A stretch of 64,000 nt of DNA from Woeseiaceae bacterium (GCA_028289545.1 JANQPG010000010.1:1-64000), one strand, 5' to 3'. Numbered from the stretch's first letter, positions 8,517-17,062 are shown. Made by a program: numbers and translations. Notes: generated by a model from the sequence alone, not told the origin.

Positions 8517-8552
8517 AAAAAATGGGCGGCTCGGCATTCTGCCTCGCCGCCC
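8517..8552 (-). terminator. Rho-independent terminator for the minus-strand lipoprotein gene
   Basis: A perfect 7-bp stem (8524-8530 GGGCGGC with 8546-8552 GCCGCCC) is followed, reading on the minus strand, by one A and six T residues (A-run 8517-8522 on the plus strand). It lies 60 nt beyond the stop of the lipoprotein gene. Confidence 0.8.
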
Positions 8553-8612
8553 GTTGAGGGTCTGCGCCAGAATCGACGTTCACTCCGTCCGGCACGATGT
8601 GGTGTCTTGTGC

Positions 8613-9452
8613 CTACAGCGCATCCTCGGTGGAGGTCACGTGCAGTCCTTCGAGTTTGCTCGAGGTATCGACGGCCAACCGGTATTCGGACGTACCGTTG
8701 CTGTACGACAGCAGCAAGTACCTCGGCGACGGCACGATCGGAAAGAACAGCTTGAGCGATGCCTGCTCTTCGGGGTCGATGTGCAGCGGCAGCGGTGTGT
8801 GCCGGATTTCAATCTGCTCATCCACTTTGGCGTTGTTGACGCTTCGCACGACGCCCGTCGTAATCAGAGCAGGGCCTGCTATCAGGAGACCCGACGCCAC
8901 GGCGGTCAAGCTTCCCACCGACGCCGTGCCGCCGGAGATCAGCGCTCCGGTGCTCGCAAGCGAGGCTGTGCCGAGGCCCATTGCCGATACCGCCGCGCCC
9001 GAGCCGAACAGCAGGCCGCTGCCGGCGCCAGCCTTGATGTCGATGTCGGCGTCTTCGTGCCGCCGCACAACTTCCCGGCTGCCGCGAACCAGACTCTTGC
9101 GCGACGCATCGGCGGCAATCGGCTCACTGAATGAGTCGACGATCACAATCCGGTCGAGCAAGACCGGAGTGCCGCTTCGGTTTTGTATCGTCAGTTGATA
9201 CTCGTCCCAATCGGCGTTGCGAGCCCAGCTGCCGGGGCCGTCGCGCACGATCAGTGTGTCCAGCGACACGATCAGGTGCGGGTCGGATGCCGAGGCGATC
9301 GGTTCGATTTCGACGAGGGGCAGCGGCTCCTGGCGCAAACCGGTTCCGCCACAGGCGCTCAGCGTGACGGCGAGTAACACCATTACGCCGGGCCAGACCA
9401 GGGGTTTCAAGCTGCGAGCAAGGGCAGCGAGAGAGTGTGTTTGTTGTGTCAT
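8613..9452 (-). CDS. Uncharacterised lipoprotein with Gly/Ala-rich hydrophobic core
   Basis: 279 residues. The N-terminus is a type II signal peptide with the lipobox L-S-A-C at C34 followed by Gly-Gly, which suggests an outer-membrane lipoprotein. Residues about 45-135 look like a beta-rich domain. About 138-215 is an unusual Gly/Ala/Ser/Leu-rich stretch with several hydrophobic helices (G-S-G-A-A-V-S-A-M-G-L-G-T-A-S-L then L-L-I-A-G-P-A-L-I-T-T-G), and the last 60 residues are again soluble in character. A GAGG site lies 8 nt before the ATG. I do not recognise the family. It is divergent from a TetR gene with tandem operator-like repeats between them, so it may be that regulator's target. 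Confidence 0.75.
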   Translation of the reverse strand: MTQQTHSLAALARSLKPLVWPGVMVLLAVTLSACGGTGLRQEPLPLVEIEPIASASDPHLIVSLDTLIVRDGPGSWARNADWDEYQLTIQNRSGTPVLLDRIVIVDSFSEPIAADASRKSLVRGSREVVRRHEDADIDIKAGAGSGLLFGSGAAVSAMGLGTASLASTGALISGGTASVGSLTAVASGLLIAGPALITTGVVRSVNNAKVDEQIEIRHTPLPLHIDPEEQASLKLFFPIVPSPRYLLLSYSNGTSEYRLAVDTSSKLEGLHVTSTEDAL

Positions 9453-9573
9453 GGGTTGGTCCTCTTACGATGACGCCAGCGTGTAACGGTGCTGGTCAGT
9501 CCGATAAGCTCCTGAAAATTCGACCAAATTTCAGCGACAAAAGGCTTGCGAGGTGATTCCGGGAGCTCCATAA

Positions 9574-9638
9574 TGATAGAAACTACTACTTGATAGTAAC
9601 TATCAATAGGTAGACGCTATCACATGATAGTTACTATC
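9574..9638. promoter_or_regulatory. Tandem TetR-type operator palindromes
   Basis: A 15-mer TGATAGTAACTATCA (9591-9605) is a perfect 7-bp inverted repeat around one base. A second copy at 9624-9638 (TGATAGTTACTATCG) differs at the centre and the last base, and a degenerate third lies at 9574-9588 (TGATAGAAACTACTA). A half site CTATCA is at 9617-9622. The array occupies the divergent gap between the lipoprotein and TetR genes, ending 26 bp before the TetR start, which suits autorepression and control of the lipoprotein gene. Confidence 0.78.
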
Positions 9639-9664
9639 GCAAGCTAACTCGACCGGGAGTGTTG

Positions 9665-10264
9665 ATGACGGGCAACCTGCGCGAAGCCAAACGCATCGCG
9701 ACGATGAAACAGATCCAGGGAGCGGCCGTGGCGCTGTTCCGAAAACACGGCTTTGCAAACACGACCGTGGAGGACATTGCGCGCGAGGCAGGCGTGGGGC
9801 CTGCAACCGTCTACCGGCAGTTCGAGACCAAAGAGCGCATCATTCTTTGGGACGAATACGAAGGCGACTTCATGGAGGCTATACACTCACTGATCGTCGA
9901 GGAGGGTCTTGTGGCCGCACTTCACGCGTTGTGTGTGGAAGTCGACGAAGGTATGGACGAGGAACAGAGGGGCCGGCACCGCGCGAGAATGCAGTTGGCA
10001 CAATCCGAGCCTGCGCTCAAAAAGGAATCCGTCGCCAACTGCATCGACATCGCCAACCTGATTGCGTCCGCGCTTTCCGTTCGCGCCAAAAGAGCCGAGC
10101 CTTCGGTCGACGACACGGTCGTCGGCTATGTGGTCGCGGGACTGTTTCAGGCAATCATGATGGATTGGGCAAAACACGACGAGCCCATGCCCAGCGTCAA
10201 GGCGATGATGAGCGATGCGTTGGCCGCCGTGCGCGCTGAAATCTTTGGAGAAAGCACCGCCTGA
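9665..10264 (+). CDS. TetR/AcrR-family transcriptional regulator
   Basis: A 199-residue TetR protein. The N-terminal helix-turn-helix is clear: I-Q-G-A-A-V-A-L-F-R-K-H-G-F-A-N-T-T-V-E-D-I-A-R-E-A-G-V-G is followed by P-A-T-V-Y-R-Q-F-E-T-K-E. The C-terminal ligand domain is poorly conserved, as usual, so the inducer cannot be guessed. The ATG at 9665 was chosen because GGGAG lies 6 nt before it; a GTG at 9659 would sit against that site. The TGATAGTnACTATCA repeats just upstream are the probable operators. Confidence 0.9.
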   Translation: MTGNLREAKRIATMKQIQGAAVALFRKHGFANTTVEDIAREAGVGPATVYRQFETKERIILWDEYEGDFMEAIHSLIVEEGLVAALHALCVEVDEGMDEEQRGRHRARMQLAQSEPALKKESVANCIDIANLIASALSVRAKRAEPSVDDTVVGYVVAGLFQAIMMDWAKHDEPMPSVKAMMSDALAAVRAEIFGESTA

Positions 10265-10321
10265 CCGCTTAGCGGCCCGGCCCCGCGATTGGACCGCGAT
10301 TCGGAAGAGCCGTCTGTCGTT

Positions 10322-12388
10322 CTAATTAGCCAGGGCATCCACCAGTGCGGCGGCTTGCGTGTTGTCGGGGTGTTGTTCTTTGAGCCGCACTGCCACCGCC
10401 CGTGCGGCGTCCCTGTTGCCCGCGTCTCGATAGATTGTCGCCAGGGCAAAGCCCGTGTCGAAGTGCTCGGGGAACCGCTCGCGCGCGTCAAGCAAGACGC
10501 CGAGCGCTTCTTCCGTCCGGCCCAGCGAGTTCAGCCCAACGGCGTACACGTAGGTGAACTGCGGGATCGATGAATCCAGCTCGGCGGCGCGCTCGAGGTG
10601 CAGGAGCGCGTCGGCCGGCCGGCCGGCGCGCACGAGATGCAGCCCAAATGCATGCTGTACGGTTGCGAGCGTGTCTCCGATGCGCATCGCATGCTCGTAC
10701 AACCCGGCCGCGGTACCCGTGTTGCCCAGCCGCGCCTCGAGCTCTGCGAGACGGAGCGCGGCTTCGGGCATGGAAGCCGACGTTCGCATCGCCTGTCTGA
10801 GTTCCTCCAGTGCAGCCGGGAAGGTGCGGGCGTCCTCCAACGGCAACATGTCGTGTTCGTCGGCATAGGTGACCGCGGCTTCGATACGCACCGAACGTAT
10901 CGGGTCGCGCAGCAGGTGGCTTCCGTGTCGCAGACGAAGTTCCGGCGATTGTCGGCGCAGCGCGCGGAGCGCACCGATGCGGATCAGCGGTTCGGGACTG
11001 TCGAGCTGGTCCAGCAGCGTCTGCTGGCCGGCCGGCGTGTCGATCGGTTCCAGGAGCGACAACTGTGTTGCCCGCGCGATGGGCGGCACGGATTCATTGG
11101 CGATGTTTTGCAGCAGTATCTCGTTTGCATTGCCGATGCGACCGGCCGCAATGGCCGTTCCGTAATGCGCCGGATCGTCCTCGGTATTGGGAAGCCTGAA
11201 ACTGTGATCTCTGCGATCGTCCACACCCATATAGGTTGTGGCCGGCATATGGCATGTCACGCAGTCGCCGGCAGGCTCGCCTGCGTGTTCCACCGCGGCA
11301 AACTGTGCCGGCAGGTGACAGCTGGCACACGTATTGTTGGGATCGGGGCCCGCGCGCAATTGCCCCGAGTGAGGGTTGTGGCAGTCGCTACAGGTGACGC
11401 CGGCAGAATACATCTTGCTCTGCAGGAACGATCCGTACACGTACACTTCGTCAAGAATTCTGCCGTCGGCATGGTATAGGCCCGCGTCGAGCAACGACGG
11501 CAGGTGTGTGTCGGTCAGCGGCCTGCCGTAATCGTACGTCGTCGTGATCTGACTCCGCCGGGCGTGGCATCGTCCACAAGTCTCAACCTCTTGCTGCGCC
11601 GCTGGCGGCACCGACCTTTCGGCAATGCCCGTGCCGGCATTCATAATCCACGCTGCGCCGTTTCGGTCGTCCAGGTTGACGGGCAGGCCGTGCTGGCTGT
11701 CGAAGCTGTCCGATTCCGCCTGTGCAATATGCCGAGAGCCCGGGCCGTGGCAAGCCTCACAGCCGACCGAGATCTCGGCAAACGTCGTATCGAAGGTGTT
11801 GCTCTCGATGTCGTAGCCCAGCTGCAAATCTGTTGAATGGCATTCCGCGCACATGAAATTCCAGTTGAAATACGGTCCCGTCCAGTGCAGCGGATCGTCG
11901 TGGTCGAGGTGTTCGTACGGATAGAGATGAAACCATCGCTGGCCGCCGCTGGCTTCCGGGCGGGTATCCCAAGCGAACTGCAGCGCCTGTTTCCGGCCCC
12001 CTGGCGCGTCGACCAGAAACTGCTGGAGCGGCGCCACGCCGAACGTGTGCGTCACCTCGAACTGTTGCTGTTCGCCGTCTGCATCTTCGGTAACGACAAA
12101 GTAGCGCCCTTCCCGTTGAGTAAAGGTGGCGCTGGTATCGAAGTAGGGAACCGTGACTCCGGAGAAGTCGCCGAGCACCGACTGCGGGTCGGCAACCTGC
12201 ATCGCCAGCTGGTGGTGCGATCCCTGCCATTCGTCATGCTCGCGCTGGTGACAGGCCGCGCACGCGTTGCTGCCGGTAAAACCTGGCGGCGTGTCGACTG
12301 GCGCCGAAACCTTGTCGCCGGGTGAACAGGCGGCGAGTACAACGGCGAGCGTGATGACGAGCGCTCTTTGTGTGGACGGCGCGTTCAT
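10322..12388 (-). CDS. Seven-heme c-type cytochrome lipoprotein with HEAT-like and TPR repeats
   Basis: 688 residues. A lipoprotein signal (L-A-A-C, C21) is followed by seven C-x-x-C-H heme motifs at about residues 43, 180, 210, 271, 333, 354 and 376, in the manner of cytochrome c554-like multiheme proteins. After about residue 400 come HEAT-like helices (E-P-L-I-R-I-G-A-L-R-A-L-R) and then several TPR units (A-G-L-Y-E-H-A-M-R-I-G-D, A-D-A-L-L-H-L-E-R-A-A-E-L). It should be anchored in the outer or inner membrane facing the periplasm, passing electrons while its repeats bind a partner. Its ATG abuts the stop of the BciA-like gene with no spacer, so it is the last gene of a three-gene operon. 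The redox partner is unknown. Confidence 0.88.
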   Translation of the reverse strand: MNAPSTQRALVITLAVVLAACSPGDKVSAPVDTPPGFTGSNACAACHQREHDEWQGSHHQLAMQVADPQSVLGDFSGVTVPYFDTSATFTQREGRYFVVTEDADGEQQQFEVTHTFGVAPLQQFLVDAPGGRKQALQFAWDTRPEASGGQRWFHLYPYEHLDHDDPLHWTGPYFNWNFMCAECHSTDLQLGYDIESNTFDTTFAEISVGCEACHGPGSRHIAQAESDSFDSQHGLPVNLDDRNGAAWIMNAGTGIAERSVPPAAQQEVETCGRCHARRSQITTTYDYGRPLTDTHLPSLLDAGLYHADGRILDEVYVYGSFLQSKMYSAGVTCSDCHNPHSGQLRAGPDPNNTCASCHLPAQFAAVEHAGEPAGDCVTCHMPATTYMGVDDRRDHSFRLPNTEDDPAHYGTAIAAGRIGNANEILLQNIANESVPPIARATQLSLLEPIDTPAGQQTLLDQLDSPEPLIRIGALRALRRQSPELRLRHGSHLLRDPIRSVRIEAAVTYADEHDMLPLEDARTFPAALEELRQAMRTSASMPEAALRLAELEARLGNTGTAAGLYEHAMRIGDTLATVQHAFGLHLVRAGRPADALLHLERAAELDSSIPQFTYVYAVGLNSLGRTEEALGVLLDARERFPEHFDTGFALATIYRDAGNRDAARAVAVRLKEQHPDNTQAAALVDALAN

Positions 12389-13393
12389 TCAAAACACTCC
12401 GTGATCGCCAAGAGACTGGCCCGACAGCCCTTCCCGAAGGACCCGCGTGTAGAACGCTCGCAGACTGTCTTCACCGTAAGCGGGTGTTGCGTCGGCATCG
12501 TAAACTTGCCGGTCCTCATCCCACAGCAACATGGATTCGGTTGCGTAGTAGCGGCCAATTCTCGCGAGTTCGGCTTTCGCCTTGACGCGCGAAAAGACGA
12601 GCGCCGGCGGCGCAAGCAAGGCAAGCGCAACGTCGAACATGGCCACCGGCACGCTTCGAAAACGCGGCGGAAGTTCAGCCAGCTCGAACAGGAGTTCACC
12701 CTGCTGACGCGGTGTTATCGCGTTGCCTGGACCGCCGATGGGCAAAACCCGATTGTGAAGAGACGACTGTTGCAGGCAGTCGACGAGGTAACGCGCCAGA
12801 TCGCGCTCCCCAATGGGTTTGCAGGCTGTATTGCTGCCGTCGCCGAACAACAGGAAAGGCTTGCCTTGTTGCACCCGGCGAACCTGGCCCGCCAGCGACT
12901 TGAAGAAGGCGGTTGGGCGGACTATCGAATACCGCAATCCGGACGCCATGAGTTCTTTCTCGAACGCAAGCTTGGCTTGCTGGAACGCAAGCTTCGGCCG
13001 CTGAACACAAATGGCCGACAGCAGCACAAAGTGCCTCACACCGCGCCGCTTCGCTGCTGCCAGCAGGTTCAGGTTGGCGCGATAGTCGACGGCCCAGGCG
13101 TCCGCACCAACGCCGTTGCGAGACGCAATGCAAGACACGACCGCGTCGAAAGGTAACGACTCGAGGCGCCGGACCGTTTCCTCCGGGTCGGTCAGCTCAA
13201 TCGCTTCCTGATCGAGCCCGCGAAGCGTCTCCTCGGTTACGGCGGCGTCAGGGCGGTCCACGGACGGGCGCTCGCGGACAATGGCGGTGACAGGATAGCC
13301 CCGCACGCGAAGCTCAGCGGCAACGGCGCGCCCGATGTAGCCGGTAGCTCCGGCGAGCAGTATCCGGGGTTTTTTGGGTTCAGGCTCTGCCAC
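12389..13393 (-). CDS. NAD(P)H-dependent reductase resembling divinyl (proto)chlorophyllide 8-vinyl reductase (BciA-like)
   Basis: A 334-residue atypical SDR with the dinucleotide motif L-L-A-G-A-T-G-Y-I-G-R-A-V near the N-terminus. Several stretches match what I know of the BciA/DVR family: P-T-A-F-F-K-S-L-A-G-Q-V, F-G-D-G-S-N-T-A-C-K-P-I, L-P-I-G-G-P-G-N-A-I-T-P, I-G-R-Y-Y-A-T-E-S-M-L and a closing L-R-E-G-L-S-G-Q-S-L-G. That enzyme reduces the 8-vinyl group of divinyl chlorophyllides. No pigment biosynthesis gene is visible in this window, so a related reduction of another substrate is at least as likely. It lies 15 nt after the CadC-like gene and directly abuts the heptaheme gene. Confidence 0.75.
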   Translation of the reverse strand: MAEPEPKKPRILLAGATGYIGRAVAAELRVRGYPVTAIVRERPSVDRPDAAVTEETLRGLDQEAIELTDPEETVRRLESLPFDAVVSCIASRNGVGADAWAVDYRANLNLLAAAKRRGVRHFVLLSAICVQRPKLAFQQAKLAFEKELMASGLRYSIVRPTAFFKSLAGQVRRVQQGKPFLLFGDGSNTACKPIGERDLARYLVDCLQQSSLHNRVLPIGGPGNAITPRQQGELLFELAELPPRFRSVPVAMFDVALALLAPPALVFSRVKAKAELARIGRYYATESMLLWDEDRQVYDADATPAYGEDSLRAFYTRVLREGLSGQSLGDHGVF

Positions 13394-13408
13394 AGCCGTT
13401 CTCTGTAT

Positions 13409-15268
13409 TCACTTGGGCGGCTCCCGATCAACAGCCGGTACGGGGCCGGCGCGCTGCTGGACCGCTGCCCAGCGTGGATCGTTCTTGAGCATCCGGTAGA
13501 AGGGGCCTTTTGCGCCGAGGTACGGCGCTATAGTGTCGTCATGCTGATCGAGACCCCGGTACAGCCATTCAAACGCGGTGTCCTTATCACCGGTCCAGGC
13601 ATAGAGGGAAGCGAGCACGTCGAACGGCGGGTTTTCACTGGCCTCCCAGGACTGGCGATGTAGCAGGAATTCGCGTTCGAACTCCTCGACGTGTCCCAGT
13701 TCGTACAACGCCAGCAGGCGCCCGCGAGTGGCGTACGGTTCCGGTACCCCTTCGCCGGCGAAGAGTTGCAATGCCTGCTCGGCACGGTCCGTCACGAGAT
13801 AAAGGGCGCCAAGCATCATTAGCGCGCCACGCAGGCGGGAACCGTCAGCGACTTCCACGAGGTAGTGCAGCGAATCCTCTGCCATCTCGATTTGATCTGA
13901 CCAGGCCATCGCCGCGGCTGCCGTGAAGTGACAAATCACGCAGAACGGGTCCCTGACGAGCAGTCCCTCGGACAGCTCGATGGTCCGATCGTATTGTCCC
14001 ACGATGAGGTACAGAAGGGCGGCGAGGCGCACCGCGTCGTCGTTTCGAGGGTCGATGGAAAGGGCCCGATCCAGTTCCCGGAAGCCGCTCTCGGTGTCGC
14101 GCCGGTGGAGGATGTCTATCCAGGCGCGCCACGCCAGAACAAAAGGTTGCTCCGGATCGATTGCGTACGCCCGATCAATCAACGCAATGCAGTCTTCCCA
14201 GACCAGGGCCCAGCCGGGGCGGTCGGACGGTTCCGGCCCGGTGATATACGTGGCGCGAGCCAACTCGGCAAGAGCCAGTGGAAATTCGGGGTCGATCTCG
14301 AGCGCGCGTTCCAGCAGCGGTATGGCCGTTAATGAATCTTGCAACGTGTTCCGGTGGTTCAACTGCCGCGCCTGCAGATACAGGATGTAAGCCGCCGGGT
14401 CCCGACGGTCGTTCAATCGGTTCTGGATCGGTGGTGTACGGTTGAGCTCCGCCACGACAGCGGCCGCAATGCGCTCCTGTAGATCGAAGAAGTCGTCCGC
14501 CAGCCCATCAAACTGCCGGGACCAGAGGTTTGCGCCCGACGCGCCGTCGATCATTTGCACCGAGACGCGAAGCCGCTCGCCATCACTTCTCAGTGCCCCG
14601 TCGATCAATACGTCAACACCCAGCTCGGCGGCCACTTCGGTGGCCGGCAAATCACTTCCCTTGAAGGAAAAGGCGGACGTGCGGGCTATCACCTTGAGGT
14701 TTGTCGACTGAGCAATATGATTCAGTAGCTCTTCTGCGACGCCGTCCGCGAGAAATGCACGGTCACCGGTGGGCGACATGTCCTGGAAAGCTAGAACGGC
14801 AACGGATTCGGCGGGTGCCTGCGCATCTTTCGCCGGCCAGAAAACGATGCCGAGGCCAAAGAGCGACAAGGCGACGGCGGAAAGCCAAACCCGAGGGTGT
14901 TGCCAGCGTCTTACTCGTGTGCTGTCGGGAGCGGTCGGGAGATCATCAGCCAACGGTCGCACGGTTGCGACACACCGGTAGCCTTCCCCTCGGATCGACT
15001 CGATATACCGTGGGTGCTGCGCATCGTCACCCAGAGCCTGGCGCACGAGCATTGCGCGCTGCACGATCGTTTCCGGTGTTGCGATGCCACCGTCCCAGAC
15101 TTTGTCGACCAGTTCGTCCGAGCTGACCAGATTGGGAGCGGCATCCGCGAGCGTCAGCAGGAAGCGGAGCGACAGTCGGGGAAGGCGGACTTCCTCGTCG
15201 TTACGAGAGACGGTCCGTGTACCGCGATCAATTACCAGGTCGCCGACCTGTAGTCGGCCTGTTGCCAT
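13409..15268 (-). CDS. CadC/ToxR-like transmembrane transcriptional regulator with FlgO-like and TPR domains
   Basis: 619 residues from the chosen start. An OmpR-type winged helix (about 1-95, ending in the Y-I-E-S-I-R-G-E-G-Y-R signature) is followed by one transmembrane helix (about 127-145, W-L-S-A-V-A-L-S-L-F-G-L-G-I-V-F-W). A periplasmic alpha/beta domain comes next (F-Q-D-M-S-P-T-G-D then F-L-A-D-G-V-A-E-E-L-L), of the kind shared by FlgO and adenylate-cyclase-like CadC proteins, and then TPR repeats to the end. The ATG at 15268 has GGAGGG 5 nt upstream; an ATG nine codons earlier lacks a site. It heads a likely operon with the BciA-like reductase and the heptaheme lipoprotein, and may sense periplasmic conditions for them. 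Confidence 0.87.
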   Translation of the reverse strand: MATGRLQVGDLVIDRGTRTVSRNDEEVRLPRLSLRFLLTLADAAPNLVSSDELVDKVWDGGIATPETIVQRAMLVRQALGDDAQHPRYIESIRGEGYRCVATVRPLADDLPTAPDSTRVRRWQHPRVWLSAVALSLFGLGIVFWPAKDAQAPAESVAVLAFQDMSPTGDRAFLADGVAEELLNHIAQSTNLKVIARTSAFSFKGSDLPATEVAAELGVDVLIDGALRSDGERLRVSVQMIDGASGANLWSRQFDGLADDFFDLQERIAAAVVAELNRTPPIQNRLNDRRDPAAYILYLQARQLNHRNTLQDSLTAIPLLERALEIDPEFPLALAELARATYITGPEPSDRPGWALVWEDCIALIDRAYAIDPEQPFVLAWRAWIDILHRRDTESGFRELDRALSIDPRNDDAVRLAALLYLIVGQYDRTIELSEGLLVRDPFCVICHFTAAAAMAWSDQIEMAEDSLHYLVEVADGSRLRGALMMLGALYLVTDRAEQALQLFAGEGVPEPYATRGRLLALYELGHVEEFEREFLLHRQSWEASENPPFDVLASLYAWTGDKDTAFEWLYRGLDQHDDTIAPYLGAKGPFYRMLKNDPRWAAVQQRAGPVPAVDREPPK

Positions 15269-15421
15269 TGTTGCCCTCCGGAACCATGGGCCCATCGCTA
15301 CCGACAGTGAGGGTTAGCGCGTCTTTACGGGGTTTCTTTGCGCGATCCTCATCGTAACTTCATGTTTGGCCCAACACTAGCGCCTGGTGTCATCGTACAA
15401 AACACAAGGAGATAGCGTGCG

Positions 15422-15640
15422 GTGACGATCAGACAATACTTTGTCCTTGTTGTGTTCATGCTGCTGCTGTCCGCGTGCGCAATAAGCGGCTCGCCGTCTG
15501 CGGCGTCACGAGCGGACCGCAGCCTAAAGAGCCGATTTCGCTGCTTTTCCAGCCATACGACTCTGTCGTGCAGAGGGTGGGGGCCATCGACCTACCGCTG
15601 CCAGTGCCTGCCCGGCGGAGACCCCAGGCGCCCGCACTAG
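15422..15640 (+). CDS. Possible small lipoprotein, perhaps a frameshifted remnant
   Basis: A 72-codon frame begins at a GTG with AAGGAG about 10 nt upstream. Its first 20 residues form a convincing lipoprotein signal (V-F-M-L-L-L-S-A-C-A). The remainder is Arg/Ser/Cys-rich and does not look like a folded protein. An overlapping frame (15475-15702) reads more naturally for a while (P-I-S-L-L-F-Q-P-Y-D-S-V), so the gene may be a broken lipoprotein gene with a frameshift near 15490. It converges with the SDR gene that follows. Confidence 0.3.
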   Translation: MTIRQYFVLVVFMLLLSACAISGSPSAASRADRSLKSRFRCFSSHTTLSCRGWGPSTYRCQCLPGGDPRRPH

Positions 15641-15664
15641 ACGCTCGCTTGCGCCCAGGACGGC

Positions 15665-16534
15665 TTAGACCTTCTCCGGGAAACCGAAGCGTTTGGTCAT
15701 GATTTTGTCGAGCATTCGCGTTGGCAGCAGCCGCGGCAGGGTCCACATGATGAGCCTGTCCGCCACAATCGCGTATCGCCATTTGGGGGCATCGTTGCGA
15801 AGGATGTCCAGCAACAGGCGGCCGAGCTGCTCCGGCGGCATACCACGCTCGCCGGTTTTCTTCGACAAGTGCAGCACCCGTTCAAAGACGGGGTAGTAAT
15901 CCGTGTTGCGGTATTGCTCGATGTTTGTGTCGTCCGCCTTGTCCCAGATGGGCGTTTTGATCGACCCTGGCCCGACGACCACGACGTCGATGCCGTACAT
16001 TAGCAATTCGCGGCGCAGGCTATGGGAATAGGCCTCCAGTGCATGTTTGGACATCGTGTAAGGACCGAACAACGGCGTGGACACCTTGCCGGCAACCGAG
16101 CTCATGTTGATAATTTTTCCCGGTTTGCCGCTCAAGGATTTGTCGGCGCCGAGCAGCGGGATAAACGCCTGCGATACACGCGCCACGCCAAAGACGTTGA
16201 CGTCGAACTGAAACCTGAGTTCATCCATCGGAATGTGCTGCAAAGGCCCGGTTACGGCAATGCCGGCGTTGTTGATCAGCCCGTTTAGCGTTCGACCGTC
16301 CAGCGCCTCCCGCACCATCGCCGCGGAGCGGTCAATCGCCGCCTCGTCCGTGACGTCGAAGATCAGCGCCGTAAATGCATCCGGATGGTCCTGGGTCAAC
16401 CGATCCGCGTCGGCCGTCTTACGGACACTGCCGAATACGCGCCAACCGTCTTCGAGGAAGAGCCTGGCGGCCGCATAGCCGATGCCTGTGGATGCGCCGG
16501 TGATCACAATGCTTTTCTGTTTGCTGGCCGACAC
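15665..16534 (-). CDS. Short-chain dehydrogenase/reductase (SDR)
   Basis: A 289-residue classical SDR: cofactor motif V-I-T-G-A-S-T-G-I-G-Y-A, N-N-A-G (in L-I-N-N-A-G-I-A-V), catalytic Ser in I-N-M-S-S-V-A-G, and Y-T-M-S-K as the Tyr-x-x-x-Lys pair. The GTG at 16534 was chosen because AGGAGC lies 6 nt before it and the cofactor motif starts only a few residues in. The open frame runs about 90 codons further upstream but that part is low-complexity and lacks a start signal. The C-terminal region resembles retinol-dehydrogenase-like SDRs, with A-D-R-L-I-M-W-T-L-P-R. It has no clear operon partner; the substrate is unknown. Confidence 0.85.
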   Translation of the reverse strand: MSASKQKSIVITGASTGIGYAAARLFLEDGWRVFGSVRKTADADRLTQDHPDAFTALIFDVTDEAAIDRSAAMVREALDGRTLNGLINNAGIAVTGPLQHIPMDELRFQFDVNVFGVARVSQAFIPLLGADKSLSGKPGKIINMSSVAGKVSTPLFGPYTMSKHALEAYSHSLRRELLMYGIDVVVVGPGSIKTPIWDKADDTNIEQYRNTDYYPVFERVLHLSKKTGERGMPPEQLGRLLLDILRNDAPKWRYAIVADRLIMWTLPRLLPTRMLDKIMTKRFGFPEKV

Positions 16535-16678
16535 TCGATAGCTCCTTTTGATTCGATGTTCGTAAGCGCTGCGTTTCGAAGCCGTAATGACCAAAAGATA
16601 TTGCTCCGATTCCCGCGAGATGCTATCACTGAACAGCTGACGATTCGCACGCCATAGAGTCGACACTTCCAAACGACA

Positions 16679-16993
16679 ATGCGCAGTCATCGATGCCAAC
16701 GCCCTGTTTTTCGGCCCTCGTTCATGAGGTTGCTGCTGGTGCTGATGCTTGTGTCGCAGGTGTCGTTCGCGGCGCATCAGTTCGAACACCCAGCGGAAGA
16801 GCTGCACGAAACCTGTGCCGTTTGCCTGCTGTTCGAGCGTAACGAAGAGTTACTTGCTGCTGCGGAAGCAGCCCCCCTGTCCTCGATCAAATCGCCTCCG
16901 GTTACCGCCGAAATACGTGCGGTGGGCGGTACGCAGGATTTTTGCCACTACCTGTCCCGCGCTTCTCCCGAGAGTCCTGAAATGCCTGCGTGA
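16679..16993 (+). CDS. Small secreted protein with H/C metal-ligand-like motif, upstream of ABC genes
   Basis: 104 residues. A signal peptide (M-R-L-L-L-V-L-M-L-V-S-Q-V-S-F-A-A) is followed by H-Q-F-E-H-P-A-E-E-L-H-E-T-C-A-V-C, a cluster of His, Glu and two Cys that could bind metal. It resembles small DUF2946-type secreted proteins, though I am not certain of the family. The ATG at 16679 is the first; M16 (16724) would give a more compact signal peptide. It lies about 200 bp before the ABC transporter genes on the same strand, which suggests a role in the same metal-related or uptake process. Confidence 0.55.
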   Translation: MRSHRCQRPVFRPSFMRLLLVLMLVSQVSFAAHQFEHPAEELHETCAVCLLFERNEELLAAAEAAPLSSIKSPPVTAEIRAVGGTQDFCHYLSRASPESPEMPA

Positions 16994-17062
16994 CGGCGCC
17001 TGGCGCCGGACCCGAGCGGCGCCTCTTCATGTCGCTCAATTCTGCATTTCGAGGATAAGACA

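Noticed and set aside
10598..11479. 293-codon open frame antisense to the heptaheme gene
   Set aside because: It mirrors the coding strand of a gene with seven heme motifs; its translation has no domain and is rich in Arg, as expected from GC-rich antisense.
12389..13393. Photosynthesis gene cluster suggested by the BciA-like gene
   Set aside because: No other pigment, reaction-centre or carotenoid gene is seen anywhere in the window.
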